Assembly: GCA_049426725.1 (NCBI GenBank)
Contig: JBMSYN010000004.1
Coordinates: forward strand, 1 to 64,000
From: UBA961 sp049426725
Lineage (GTDB): Bacteria > Bacteroidota > Ignavibacteria > Kapaibacteriales > UBA961
Length of the DNA stretch: 64,000 nucleotides
Reading direction: 5' to 3'
Below are positions 37,253 to 46,486 of the stretch, piece by piece (position 1 is the stretch's first letter; each line of letters opens with the position of its first letter). The position numbers and the translations under genes are program-made. A model generated the notes under the pieces. The model did no database searches, was not told the origin of the DNA, and worked only from the letters and a program-made list of their open reading frames with translations.

Positions 37253-38737
37253 ATGACCGACACCACCAAAGAATATGCAATAGACTTCCCTGAACTTCCG
37301 TATGAACAGTGGCCGACCGGACAAACTGTTTCAAAAGCGGGGTTCGGAACATATCGCATTGCACTTGGAAATGATGCGCATGCTCTTGCTTTGATGAAGG
37401 CAATTGCAAGCGGGATCAACCTCATCGACACATCCACGAATTATGCACTCGGCGCAAGTGAGATGCTCATTGGAGAAGCCCTGAAGGCATTGGAAAAAGA
37501 TATCAAGAGATCAGATATAGTCATCATCACAAAAATTGGATATGTACAAGGGCCTCTTGTTCAAGAAGCACAAAAAAGAGAGGATGATGGTAAACCATAT
37601 TCTGACATGGTGAAAATAGAAGATAATCTTTGGCATTGCATACATCCAATATTTCTCAAAGACCAATTGAAAGAAAGTTTGAAGAGAATGTCGATCCAAT
37701 ATGTTGATGGATTGCTTTTGCATAATCCCGAATATTTTTTCAAAGACCCAACACTTGAGAAAAATTCATCGATCGAAGAAAAACGCAATGCATTCTATGA
37801 GCGCATTCGCATCGCATTTGAGTGCATGGAGGAAATGGTTGCCCAAGGATCGATACAGTATTATGGGATTTCTTCCAACACTTTCCCTTATGCAACTGAT
37901 CATCCTGAGTTTTGTTCGGCAGAACGGTGTTTGGAGATTGCAAAATCAATTTCCGAGAATCATCATTTTCGGGTCATTCAATTTCCATTCAATCTTATTG
38001 AACCCGAAGCAGCCACTGAATTGAATCAAGAAGATGAATCACTGACACTCATTGAGTTTACAAAAAAGCACTCACTCATTGCACTTGTCAATAGACCTCT
38101 CAATGGCATTCGAAACGGACAATTGATACGCCTCTCAGATCATCATACTGTTCAATTGCCAGATCTTTCAACATTGAAAGAAGAGATTGAGCGTGTATCT
38201 CATGCAACGCAATCATTCACAAATAGCATAGATTCACTTGATATAGCAGATCAAGAATTAAAAAATATGCTGGTATCCTATATTACTTCATTCAATGCAT
38301 TACAAGTGAATTGGAATGCATTTAAATCGGAAGCTGAATGGAGTGAAGTCCGAAATACGATTTTAAGTAAAATGGCAATTGCATTGACAGCCATCAATCA
38401 AGGTGCATCAGAACAAGTGCAACAGTGGGTGCTCAATGTTGCAGGGTTAACCACAAATGTTATCAATGTGATTGGATCCTATTATTCCACAATTGGAAAT
38501 GCTGATTTTCAGAGAGTTGGATATATTCGTACCGTGATTGAGAAGGCATTTCCCGGAGGATTCACTGAACTGCCTCTATCGCAAGCTTCATTTAATGCTG
38601 TTCGATCAATCGATGGAATTAGTTCGGTTCTCATTGGAGCGCGATCAGTTGAATATGTTGATGATGTTTTGCAAGCACTGCAATGTAAAGTGCCTAACTA
38701 TGATAGAGCAGATTGGCTTGGAATGAAATTGCATTGA
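37253..38737 (+). CDS. Aldo/keto reductase with extended C-terminal region
   Basis: A 494-residue protein. The first 300 residues are an aldo/keto reductase barrel with the tetrad visible as Asp in NLIDTSTNYALG (with the Tyr in the same motif), Lys in ITKIGYV and His in GLLLHNPEYF. The NADPH site region is near the end, SIDGISSVLIGARSVEYV. The family length is about 320, so an insertion of about 150 residues, mostly helical (ERVSHATQSFTNSIDSLD...), separates the barrel body from the cofactor segment. The substrate is unknown. The gene stands alone between the barrel gene and dxs. Confidence 0.88.
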   Translation: MTDTTKEYAIDFPELPYEQWPTGQTVSKAGFGTYRIALGNDAHALALMKAIASGINLIDTSTNYALGASEMLIGEALKALEKDIKRSDIVIITKIGYVQGPLVQEAQKREDDGKPYSDMVKIEDNLWHCIHPIFLKDQLKESLKRMSIQYVDGLLLHNPEYFFKDPTLEKNSSIEEKRNAFYERIRIAFECMEEMVAQGSIQYYGISSNTFPYATDHPEFCSAERCLEIAKSISENHHFRVIQFPFNLIEPEAATELNQEDESLTLIEFTKKHSLIALVNRPLNGIRNGQLIRLSDHHTVQLPDLSTLKEEIERVSHATQSFTNSIDSLDIADQELKNMLVSYITSFNALQVNWNAFKSEAEWSEVRNTILSKMAIALTAINQGASEQVQQWVLNVAGLTTNVINVIGSYYSTIGNADFQRVGYIRTVIEKAFPGGFTELPLSQASFNAVRSIDGISSVLIGARSVEYVDDVLQALQCKVPNYDRADWLGMKLH

Positions 38738-38830
38738 TGGAACCGATGAATCTCCCTTTTCGTTTTTTGGATGGTTAATTATTAAATGTACTGATTTGAA
38801 TTTCAGATTTCATGCACCTTTAGAAAATTT

Positions 38831-40738
38831 ATGTCAAATCCAACAGAATATCCGTATCTGTCGAAAATTAATCTCCCTTCTGATTTGCGAGCCTTGCCTG
38901 AAAGTGCATTGCGTGATGTGAGCAATGAAGTGCGTGAATATATGGTGGATACCATCACAAAAGTGGGCGGGCATTTTGGTGCAGGTTTGGGTGTTGTTGA
39001 ACTTACAGTTGCTTTGCATTATGTATTCAATACTCCTCATGACAAAATCGTGATTGATACAGGACATCAAGGGTATCCTCACAAGATTTTGACCGGGAGA
39101 AAAGATGAATTACATACCATTCGTCAAAAAGATGGTCTCTCCGGATTTCTCAAAAGAACCGAAAGTGAATATGATGTATTTGGTGCCGGACATGCCAGTA
39201 CAAGCATATCAGCAGCATTGGGTCTTGCAACCGCAAGAGATTTGACCGGTGATGACTATCGCGTTGCCGCCGTTATTGGTGATGGGGCTATGACTGGAGG
39301 GATGGTCTATGAAGCGATGAACAATTGTGGCGTTCAGAACAGAGACTTGCTTGTGATTTTGAATGACAATAATATGTCGATCGCTCCGAATGTTTGGGCA
39401 CTCAGCAATTATTTTTCTCAGATCTTTTCTTCACCAACAGGAACCAAACTTCGTTCACATATTTGGGATATTGCCGGTAAGATAGACACAGTTGGTGATC
39501 GCATTCGAAAAGTTGCTCATCAAGTTGATAATGGTTTAAAAGCACTGCTCACTCCGGGCATGCTCTTTGAAGCTCTTGGATTCAATTATTTTGGTCCCAT
39601 CAATGGACACAATGTCAATAATCTTGTGACCATGCTTCGCAATCTCAAAGATGCAAAGGGACCAACATTGTTACATATCATCACTCAAAAGGGCAAAGGA
39701 TATGCCCCTGCTGAGCAAGACAAACAATTCTTGCATGCAATTGGCAAAGTGGACAAAATCACCGGAAAATCATTTCCTTCTGCTGCTCCTTCAAAACCAT
39801 CACCTCCATCCTATCAAAAAGTGTTTGGGGATGTAATGACAGAGATATGTGCAAAAGACAAACGCATCGTAGGTATTACAGCTGCTATGCCAGATGGTAC
39901 CGGTCTAGACATACTTGCCAAATCGTTTCCTGAACAAATGATTGATGTAGGTATTGCAGAAAGTCATGCCGTAACATTTGCTGCAGGACTTGCCTGCGAA
40001 GGTATTGTACCTGTTTGCGCAATTTATTCTTCATTCTTGCAAAGAGCTTTCGACAATATCGTACATGATTGCGCCTTGCAACATTTACATGTTGTTTTCG
40101 CACTTGATAGATCGGGTCTTGTCGGCGCAGATGGTCCTACACATCATGGCGTACTTGATCTTGGCTATCTTCGTCTCATTCAAGGAATGATTGTAATGGC
40201 GCCGAAGGATGAGCAAGAATTACGTGATATGCTGCATTCTGCGATTTATGAGTATACAAGTGGTCCATCTGCCATTCGATACCCGCGTGGAAATGGATTT
40301 GGCGTTCAATTGAGAGAGCCACAGAATATTCCACTGGGCAAAGGTGAAATCCTGAAACAAGGCAATAGAATTGCACTTGTTGGGATTGGAAAAATGGTCA
40401 ATGAATGCCTGAAAGCAGCTGAATTGCTCAATGAACAAAGCATGGATGTCACGGTTGTCAATGCTCGATTTGTCAAACCATTGGATGAATCATTATTTGA
40501 CCAATTGTTCCATGATTATGACTTGATTATCACTGTTGAGGATGGTCAAATTCAGGGTGGTTTTGGCAGTGCAGTCTCGGAATTCGCCATCAATCAAGGA
40601 TATAAAGGGGAATTAATCGTTCATGGAATAGCCGATGAATTTATTGATCATGGCACGCAAGAAGAATTACTGGCAGATTTGGGTCTGGATGCCCATGGCA
40701 TTGCCTCGCTGATTGTGTCTCGCCAATCAAAGCATTGA
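38831..40738 (+). CDS. dxs: 1-deoxy-D-xylulose-5-phosphate synthase
   Basis: A 635-residue DXS of normal length. TPP-binding motif GDGAMTGGMVYEAMNN with DNNMSIAPN; substrate-region motif DTGHQGYPHKILTGR; pyrimidine-domain motifs MPDGTGLD and DVGIAESHAVTFAAG. It condenses pyruvate and glyceraldehyde 3-phosphate, the first step of the MEP isoprenoid pathway. ATG 38831 has no strong ribosome-binding site, as is common in Bacteroidota. The 93-base leader shows no thiamine riboswitch. Confidence 0.97.
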   Translation: MSNPTEYPYLSKINLPSDLRALPESALRDVSNEVREYMVDTITKVGGHFGAGLGVVELTVALHYVFNTPHDKIVIDTGHQGYPHKILTGRKDELHTIRQKDGLSGFLKRTESEYDVFGAGHASTSISAALGLATARDLTGDDYRVAAVIGDGAMTGGMVYEAMNNCGVQNRDLLVILNDNNMSIAPNVWALSNYFSQIFSSPTGTKLRSHIWDIAGKIDTVGDRIRKVAHQVDNGLKALLTPGMLFEALGFNYFGPINGHNVNNLVTMLRNLKDAKGPTLLHIITQKGKGYAPAEQDKQFLHAIGKVDKITGKSFPSAAPSKPSPPSYQKVFGDVMTEICAKDKRIVGITAAMPDGTGLDILAKSFPEQMIDVGIAESHAVTFAAGLACEGIVPVCAIYSSFLQRAFDNIVHDCALQHLHVVFALDRSGLVGADGPTHHGVLDLGYLRLIQGMIVMAPKDEQELRDMLHSAIYEYTSGPSAIRYPRGNGFGVQLREPQNIPLGKGEILKQGNRIALVGIGKMVNECLKAAELLNEQSMDVTVVNARFVKPLDESLFDQLFHDYDLIITVEDGQIQGGFGSAVSEFAINQGYKGELIVHGIADEFIDHGTQEELLADLGLDAHGIASLIVSRQSKH

Positions 40739-40768
40739 ATGTTCCACCAATATGGTGATGAAAAAATA

Positions 40769-40800
40769 TTTGTGCCATTTCTGCCAAGTTTGTAATTTAG
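40769..40800 (+). promoter_or_regulatory. Promoter of the rpmH-rnpA-yidD group
   Basis: TTTG (40769-40772), exactly 20 bases, TAATTTAG (40793-40800), one base from TAnnTTTG. Predicted start near 40807, 31 bases before rpmH. Confidence 0.65.
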
Positions 40801-40837
40801 CAGTCTTACATTGAATCAACATACTTATTGAATTGTC

Positions 40838-40978
40838 ATGAAAAGAACATATCAACCAAGCAAGCGCAAGCGTAAAAATGTTCATGGATTTCGTGCTCGC
40901 ATGAAATCAAAGAATGGTCGTAAGGTGCTTTCCAGAAGAAGAGCGAAAGGTCGTCATCGTTTGACCGTTTCAGGTTGA
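40838..40978 (+). CDS. rpmH: 50S ribosomal protein L34
   Basis: A 46-residue, strongly basic protein starting MKRTYQPSKRKRKNVHGFR and ending GRHRLTVSG, the invariant pattern of bacterial L34, which sits in the 50S subunit. It is followed by a terminator hairpin and then rnpA, the conserved rpmH-rnpA-yidD order. dnaA, which often lies upstream of rpmH, is replaced here by dxs. Confidence 0.98.
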   Translation: MKRTYQPSKRKRKNVHGFRARMKSKNGRKVLSRRRAKGRHRLTVSG

Positions 40979-41005
40979 TATCCCTGAAATAGACTATTTC
41001 ATAGA

Positions 41006-41025
41006 GGGCCTATTTGGCCCTTTTT
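41006..41025 (+). terminator. Terminator/attenuator between rpmH and rnpA
   Basis: GGGCC/GGCCC stem with a five-base loop, extended by an A-T pair, followed by five T. It ends six bases before the rnpA start, so rnpA must be reached by read-through; this would keep L34 more abundant than RNase P protein. Confidence 0.8.
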
Positions 41026-41031
41026 CATTTT

Positions 41032-41436
41032 ATGAAGATAAAAGCTCTCAAAGGACGCAATCAGATTTCCGCGGCATTTCGTCGTGGAAAGAAGTTCACA
41101 TCTGATTCACTAATTGCTCATGTTCGGGGAAAGCAACAAGCAGGGGATATTGATGCACCCCAAGGTGGAGAAAGAGATCTTTTTGTGATTTGCGCCGTAC
41201 GAAAAAAACAAGTCCCTCATGCAGTGACGCGTAATCGTATCAAGCGCATCGTTCGCGAAAGTGTCAGAGCATATCTCAAAGAATATCCTTCCTTGCCATT
41301 CATGACCCTGGCATTTATATGGCAAATCCCAATGAAGCATTATTCAGAAGCCAAATCAGAGCAGATAAAACCACAAGTTTACGATGTATTGAATCTTGCA
41401 ATGCAGTATTTTAGTGTAAAGCATAGCAAGGAATAG
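41032..41436 (+). CDS. rnpA: Ribonuclease P protein component
   Basis: A 134-residue basic protein. The RNR signature lies in HAVTRNRIKRIVRESVRAY and the N-terminus has KALKGRNQISAAFRRGKKF. It binds the RNase P RNA to mature tRNA 5' ends. Start at the ATG at 41032; a longer frame runs back into the terminator. It is followed by yidD after five bases. Confidence 0.96.
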   Translation: MKIKALKGRNQISAAFRRGKKFTSDSLIAHVRGKQQAGDIDAPQGGERDLFVICAVRKKQVPHAVTRNRIKRIVRESVRAYLKEYPSLPFMTLAFIWQIPMKHYSEAKSEQIKPQVYDVLNLAMQYFSVKHSKE

Positions 41437-41441
41437 AGAGA

Positions 41442-41651
41442 ATGAAAATCCTTTTGCTCTTGATATTGCGCTTGTATCGAAAAGCCATTTCACCCTATCT
41501 CGGGAATAATTGTCGATTCCATCCCACATGTTCAGTCTATGCCATGCATGCAATAGAAAAACATGGAGCAGTTAAGGGATCATGGCTTGCAGTCAAGCGC
41601 ATTGGGAAATGTCATCCATTACATCCCGGCGGCATTGATGAAGTGCCCTAA
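41442..41651 (+). CDS. yidD: Membrane protein insertion efficiency factor YidD
   Basis: A 69-residue protein with LRLYRKAISPYLGNNCRFHP then TCSVYAMHAIEKHG, the YidD signature with its conserved Cys residues. An amphipathic N-terminal helix would sit on the inner membrane, where YidD helps the YidC insertase. The usual yidC neighbour is absent; a thiolase gene follows after 12 bases. Confidence 0.96.
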   Translation: MKILLLLILRLYRKAISPYLGNNCRFHPTCSVYAMHAIEKHGAVKGSWLAVKRIGKCHPLHPGGIDEVP

Positions 41652-41663
41652 TTGGAGAATATC

Positions 41664-42875
41664 ATGCAAGATGTCTATATCATAGAACCACTCCGAACAC
41701 CAGTCGGAAAATATGGCGGGTCATTATCATCCATCAGACCCGATGATTTGGGTGCACAAGTGATCAAAGCCGTGGTGCAAGCAACAGGCATTCAACCTGA
41801 AGCAATCGATGATGTCATATTCGGTTGTGCCAATCAAGCCGGTGAAGACAATCGAAATATCGCGCGGATGTCTGCCTTGCTGGCTGGCCTGCCATATTCC
41901 GTGCCCGGCGTGACCGTGAACCGACTCTGTGCTTCTTCGCTCGAGGCAATCATTCAAGGTGCGAGGGCAATCAAATCAGGTGAAGCGGAAGTGTTGATTG
42001 TTGGTGGAGTGGAATCAATGTCACGCGCGCCATATTCCTTTCCCAAAAATGCATCCGGTGCGGCGATCTTTGGCAATCTTACCGCCTATGACACAGCGCT
42101 TGGCTGGCGTTATCCAAATCCTGCGATGGCTGCGATGTTTCCACTAGAAGCAATGGGAGAAACAGCTGAAAATCTTGTCGAGAAATTTGATATTTCCCGT
42201 GAAGATCAAGATGCCTTCGCATTGGAATCACACAAAAGAGCGACGAAAGCTCAAGAAGATGGACATTTCACAGATGAAATCATCCCCATTCATATCCCAA
42301 AGAAAAAAGGTGATCCAATCATCGTGGACAAAGATGAACAACCTCGGAAAGATGGTTCTATCGAAGCGCTTGCCAAACTTTCGCCTGCATTCAGAAAAGG
42401 CGGGACAGTCACAGCCGGAAATTCCTCATCGCTCAATGATGGCGCCGTGGCAATGATGCTTGCAAGTGGCGATGCAGTAAAGAAATATGGTCTCAAGCCC
42501 ATTGCAAGATATGTGGGATCAGGCACTGCGGGAGTTGATCCTCGCATAATGGGGATTGGACCTGTCTATGCCATTAGAAAAGCATTGGAACAAGCCAATA
42601 TGAAGATTGAAGATATCGGTTTATTTGAGTTAAATGAAGCATTTGCAGCTCAGGCTTTGGCATGCATACGAGAATTGGGGATACATTCAGATAAAGTGAA
42701 TATTCATGGTGGAGCCATTGCGATTGGTCATCCACTCGGCATGAGTGGAGGACGCATTGCAGGACATTTGGCCCGAACCATGCAAAGCAATGATGTACAA
42801 TTTGGCATCGCTTCATTGTGCATTGGTGTGGGACAAGGACTAGCAATCATTCTCGAACGAGTGACTTCTCACTAA
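41664..42875 (+). CDS. Acetyl-CoA C-acyltransferase (thiolase)
   Basis: A 403-residue thiolase. The acyl-accepting Cys is in VNRLCASSLEAI near residue 85, the His in GGAIAIGHPLGMSGGRI and the second Cys in SLCIGVGQG. The CIGVGQG variant is typical of the PcaF-like (3-oxoadipyl-CoA) and degradative group; FadA-type enzymes also fit. It either cleaves 3-ketoacyl-CoA or condenses acetyl-CoA. GGAG six bases before the ATG at 41664 fixes the start. It probably shares a transcript with yidD; no beta-oxidation partner is adjacent. Confidence 0.92.
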   Translation: MQDVYIIEPLRTPVGKYGGSLSSIRPDDLGAQVIKAVVQATGIQPEAIDDVIFGCANQAGEDNRNIARMSALLAGLPYSVPGVTVNRLCASSLEAIIQGARAIKSGEAEVLIVGGVESMSRAPYSFPKNASGAAIFGNLTAYDTALGWRYPNPAMAAMFPLEAMGETAENLVEKFDISREDQDAFALESHKRATKAQEDGHFTDEIIPIHIPKKKGDPIIVDKDEQPRKDGSIEALAKLSPAFRKGGTVTAGNSSSLNDGAVAMMLASGDAVKKYGLKPIARYVGSGTAGVDPRIMGIGPVYAIRKALEQANMKIEDIGLFELNEAFAAQALACIRELGIHSDKVNIHGGAIAIGHPLGMSGGRIAGHLARTMQSNDVQFGIASLCIGVGQGLAIILERVTSH

Positions 42876-42879
42876 ATTC

Positions 42880-42912
42880 ATTGGTAAAATTGCCCTCGAA
42901 AGCGTATTTTCG
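42880..42912 (+). promoter_or_regulatory. Promoter candidate for secDF
   Basis: ATTG (42880-42883), 21 bases, TATTTTCG (42905-42912). There is one mismatch in each element, with spacing in the accepted range. Confidence 0.45.
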
Positions 42913-42974
42913 CACTTCTTTGAATCATCGGCTTTTGCCGAATAACACCATACCGAAATGTCGGAGGAATAGCG

Positions 42975-45113
42975 TTGAAGAATAAACAATTGAGACGATG
43001 GCTATTGATTTTGGGTCCGCTTGTTGCGGCTGCAGTCATTTTATGGCCAACCGTTGATGCGTATTTATTGGAGCAGGAAGAATTACAAGCCCTGCATCAA
43101 GCCTTACATGGCAAAGACAGCACAGCATTGAAAGCATTTGAAAATGCTAAAGGTGAAAGATATCGCACGGCAAAAATGAATCGTGTGAAATTAGGACTTG
43201 ATCTTCGAGGCGGAATGTATGTGATGATGGAAGTTGCGGTTGACACGCTTCTTCGTGAAACTGCCGCTCGAGAAACTCTCGATGAAACATTCGAGGCAGT
43301 CATCAAAGCAACGCATGCACAAGCAGAAGCTTCAGGCGAAGATTATCTCGATGTGTTTTATGCAAACTTCGATAAGATTGCTCGCCCCAAAGGTAAATCA
43401 CTTATTTCATACTTTGATGTTCCCGGTGTTCAAGATGTTACCGATGAAAAAGTCAAAGAGCGTTTGCGTGAAGATGTCAATGGTGCGATTGATCAAGCAC
43501 TTGAAGTCATTCGTCAGCGTATCGACAAATTCGGTGTGAGCGAACCCAATATCACAAAACAAGGGTCACGCAGAATCGTGCTAGAATTGCCCGGCGTGAA
43601 CAATGAAAAAGAAATGCGTCAATTGCTTTCAACAACAGCTCGTTTGGAATTCAAGCTTGTTCGCAATAATGCAGACATCGTAAAAGCATTGTATCGCATT
43701 GATGCTTATTTGGCCAAAAGCAATGGCGGCGCTGCCAAAACAGATTCAACTGTAGCAAGCGCAGATAGTACAGCGAAAGATAGTGTGAAGAAAGACACTA
43801 CAGCTATTGCTGCTAAAGCAGACAAAAAGAAAAAAGATACCACTGTAATTGCAGGTGATACAACTAAGAAAGACACATCAAAAACAGCTTCCGCAGATTC
43901 TGCGGATCCATATAAAGGACTCAAGGATCAAGAAAAAGCGAAGCGTTATCAAAAAGATCATCAGCTTACAACATTGCTTCAAATTTTCCCACTTGATCAA
44001 GAAGGTCGTTTCATTAGCAAAGATGGTAATCCATCTTATTTCTATAATGAAAGTCAAGTGCCCGAAGTTGAATATGTAATGTATATTCCATCAAAGATCT
44101 ATGCAAAATTGATGTCAATTCTTGATAGACCAGATGTGAAGAAACTCATCCCTGCTGATTTGCAACTTCTTCGTTCGGCAAAACCAGAATTTGTTTCCAA
44201 GGATTTGAAAGACACAACATTTGCTATGTGGTGTGTTCTTCGCAATGCAGAATTAACTGGTGAATATGTTACAGATGCTCGTGCTTCATCAGACCCAATG
44301 ACAAATCTTCCTGTGGTAATGATGGAAATGGATCAGGAAGGTGCAGAAAAATGGGCAGATGTGACAGGCAAGAATATCAAGAAAAAAGTTGCGATCGTTT
44401 TGGATGATCAAGTGTATTCTGCGCCTGTTGTTCAAAACAAGATTGCAGGTGGAAGTTCGCAAATCACCGGTATGGATAGCCCCGAAGAAGCACGTCTTCT
44501 TGAGATTGTTCTCAAAGCCGGAGCATTGAAAGCGCCTGTGAAAATTGTTGAAGAGCGTGTTGTTGGTCCTTCACTCGGTGAAGACTCCATTCGTCGTGGT
44601 CTCATGGCAAGTGGCATTGCATTCTTGCTTGTTGTTTTGTTCATGGGATTGTATTATGCAACCGCAGGTATCGTTGCAAATCTTGCAGTTATTCTGAATG
44701 TGTTGCTCATTCTTGCCATCATGACTCCACTTGTGATTTCCGGTGGCGGAACGCTCACATTGCCCGGTATTGCCGGTATCATTCTTACGATCGGTATGGC
44801 AGTGGACGCAAATATTCTCGTGTTTGAGCGTATTCGAGAAGAAATGTCCAAAGGACGTCCTTTCAGAAGCGCAGTTGAAGAAGGTTTCCGATTGGCATTG
44901 TCTGCAATCATCGATTCCAATGTCACGACATTCCTCACAGGTTTGATTCTATTCCTTTTGGGAACAGGTCCTGTGCAAGGTTTTGCTTTGACATTGATGA
45001 TCGGTATCATGACAACACTCTTCACAGCAATTATCGTATCAAGAGCCATGATTGAATTAATGATGGCGAATGGCAAGTCTGTCAATTTTGGTCAACCATC
45101 CACAATGGCTTAA
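42975..45113 (+). CDS. secD: Protein translocase subunit SecD
   Basis: A 712-residue SecD. The start is TTG, decided by GGAGG seven bases upstream. Helix 1 covers residues about 8-25, and LGLDLRGGMYVMMEV is the conserved P1 entrance. The C-terminal six-helix unit has the motif AVDANILVFERIREE. SecD with SecF uses the proton gradient to pull exported proteins across the inner membrane. Residues about 248-312 are a low-complexity insertion rich in Lys, Asp, Thr, Ala and Ser, probably an unstructured periplasmic loop. secF follows after 16 bases. Confidence 0.96.
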   Translation: MKNKQLRRWLLILGPLVAAAVILWPTVDAYLLEQEELQALHQALHGKDSTALKAFENAKGERYRTAKMNRVKLGLDLRGGMYVMMEVAVDTLLRETAARETLDETFEAVIKATHAQAEASGEDYLDVFYANFDKIARPKGKSLISYFDVPGVQDVTDEKVKERLREDVNGAIDQALEVIRQRIDKFGVSEPNITKQGSRRIVLELPGVNNEKEMRQLLSTTARLEFKLVRNNADIVKALYRIDAYLAKSNGGAAKTDSTVASADSTAKDSVKKDTTAIAAKADKKKKDTTVIAGDTTKKDTSKTASADSADPYKGLKDQEKAKRYQKDHQLTTLLQIFPLDQEGRFISKDGNPSYFYNESQVPEVEYVMYIPSKIYAKLMSILDRPDVKKLIPADLQLLRSAKPEFVSKDLKDTTFAMWCVLRNAELTGEYVTDARASSDPMTNLPVVMMEMDQEGAEKWADVTGKNIKKKVAIVLDDQVYSAPVVQNKIAGGSSQITGMDSPEEARLLEIVLKAGALKAPVKIVEERVVGPSLGEDSIRRGLMASGIAFLLVVLFMGLYYATAGIVANLAVILNVLLILAIMTPLVISGGGTLTLPGIAGIILTIGMAVDANILVFERIREEMSKGRPFRSAVEEGFRLALSAIIDSNVTTFLTGLILFLLGTGPVQGFALTLMIGIMTTLFTAIIVSRAMIELMMANGKSVNFGQPSTMA

Positions 45114-45129
45114 GGATTCGGAGAAAACG

Positions 45130-46083
45130 ATGCAATTATTTTCAAAAACAAATATTGATTTTTTGAGCAAGCGTGGCACTTTGGTGTGGCTCTCGCTCGT
45201 ATTGAATGTCATCGGGATCGTTGCTCCATTCGCACTTGGTTTGCGTTTTGGGATTGACTTTGCCGGTGGGACAGAAATTGCTGTGCAATTGAATGCCGAA
45301 AATAAAGTGGCAGAAATTCGTGAAGCAGTTGACAAAGCAAAATTGATTGGTGCGGAAATTAAATCCTATGGTGCAGAAAATCAGTACTTGATTCGCATAC
45401 CAGCAACATCTTATTCGCAAGACCCTACAAATGCAGTTGTTGCGGCAATTAAGGAAGCAATTCCTGGCGAAACCGTCAATTTGCTCAAGAAGGATTCTAT
45501 TGGACCCAAAGTAGGAGAAGAATTGCGAAGCAAGGCATTGCTTGCAGTTGTACTTGCTGTGTTTGCCATTGGAATTTATATCGCATTCCGATTTGAGTTT
45601 TTATATGGCGTAGGTGCTGCAATTGCACTTCTTCATGATGTGCTGGTCACACTTGCGATGGTGACAGTATTCAGTTCGCTTGGCATCATCAATCTTGAAA
45701 TCAATCAAGCGATGATTGCGGCATTCTTAACGGTGGTTGGTTTCTCGGTGAATGATACCGTGATCATCTTCGACCGCATTAGAGAAAATCGCGAATTGCA
45801 TAAAGGCATGAACATCATCAAATTGATGAATATGAGCATCAATGAAACATTGTCTCGTACCGTAAATACGGTCATGACTGTTGTGCTTGTATTGTTCACC
45901 CTTGTATTGCTTGGTGGCGAAGTTCTTCAAGGTTTTGCTTTCACGATGCTTGTAGGTATCATCACCGGTGCATATTCATCAATTTACATTGCAAGTTCTT
46001 TTGTGGTGTGGTTCATGGAGAAAATTCAGCATAAAGGAATTCAAGCTGAGTTTGACAAGCAGAAGTCGCCGGCAAAAGCATAA
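45130..46083 (+). CDS. secF: Protein translocase subunit SecF
   Basis: A 317-residue SecF. LRFGIDFAGGTEIAVQL is the conserved N-terminal motif and GFSVNDTVIIFDRIREN the signature in helix 4; six membrane helices are visible. It forms the SecDF complex with the preceding gene product. I use the ATG at 45130 after CGGAG; the longer frame overlaps secD. Confidence 0.97.
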   Translation: MQLFSKTNIDFLSKRGTLVWLSLVLNVIGIVAPFALGLRFGIDFAGGTEIAVQLNAENKVAEIREAVDKAKLIGAEIKSYGAENQYLIRIPATSYSQDPTNAVVAAIKEAIPGETVNLLKKDSIGPKVGEELRSKALLAVVLAVFAIGIYIAFRFEFLYGVGAAIALLHDVLVTLAMVTVFSSLGIINLEINQAMIAAFLTVVGFSVNDTVIIFDRIRENRELHKGMNIIKLMNMSINETLSRTVNTVMTVVLVLFTLVLLGGEVLQGFAFTMLVGIITGAYSSIYIASSFVVWFMEKIQHKGIQAEFDKQKSPAKA

Positions 46084-46113
46084 ATATCATTGCATGATTT
46101 CTGAGGCACTATT

Positions 46114-46392
46114 ATGGATGCACATATCATCATTGCTCCGGAATCCATGCTTGGCGGACCTGACGCTTTGACATTCAATGATGAAGTTCGCACATTGTCG
46201 CAAACATGCAAACATCTCATCATTGATTGCTCAAACATTGAAATCATGAATAGTTCCGGTTTGGGCATGCTTATTAGCGCACAAGCCACGATGAAGCAAG
46301 CAGGAGGACAATGTTCATTGCAACATATTCCTGAGCATGTTCAGAAATTACTTGAATTGACACGATTGAACACATTGTTCGATGTGTCTTGA
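46114..46392 (+). CDS. STAS domain protein (anti-sigma factor antagonist type)
   Basis: A 92-residue protein consisting of one STAS domain. The phosphorylatable serine region is EIMNSSGLGML (Ser47/48), with LIIDCSNI before it as in SpoIIAA and RsbV. Such proteins bind and are phosphorylated by anti-sigma kinases in partner-switching control. No kinase or phosphatase partner is adjacent, so the target is unknown. GAGG precedes the ATG at 46114. It trails secF by 30 bases and is closed by a terminator. Confidence 0.88.
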   Translation: MDAHIIIAPESMLGGPDALTFNDEVRTLSQTCKHLIIDCSNIEIMNSSGLGMLISAQATMKQAGGQCSLQHIPEHVQKLLELTRLNTLFDVS

Positions 46393-46426
46393 AGTTGAGT
46401 CATCCCGACTCTACAACATATCACCC

Positions 46427-46462
46427 AAGTCCCCACGGCAATGCTGATGGGGGCTTTCTTTT
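46427..46462 (+). terminator. Intrinsic terminator after the STAS gene
   Basis: Nine-pair stem (46427-46435 with 46448-46456, one G-U), 12-base loop, then TCTTTT. It ends 24 bases before the purA ATG. Confidence 0.8.
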
Positions 46463-46486
46463 GTCATTAATAACGCGCATGAACAT

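Noticed and set aside
38738..38830. Thiamine riboswitch in front of dxs
   Set aside because: The 93-base leader has no conserved THI-box sequence and is too short to hold one.
40741..41040. Replication origin next to rpmH-rnpA
   Set aside because: No dnaA gene and no DnaA box is present there; the stretch is explained by a promoter, rpmH and a terminator.
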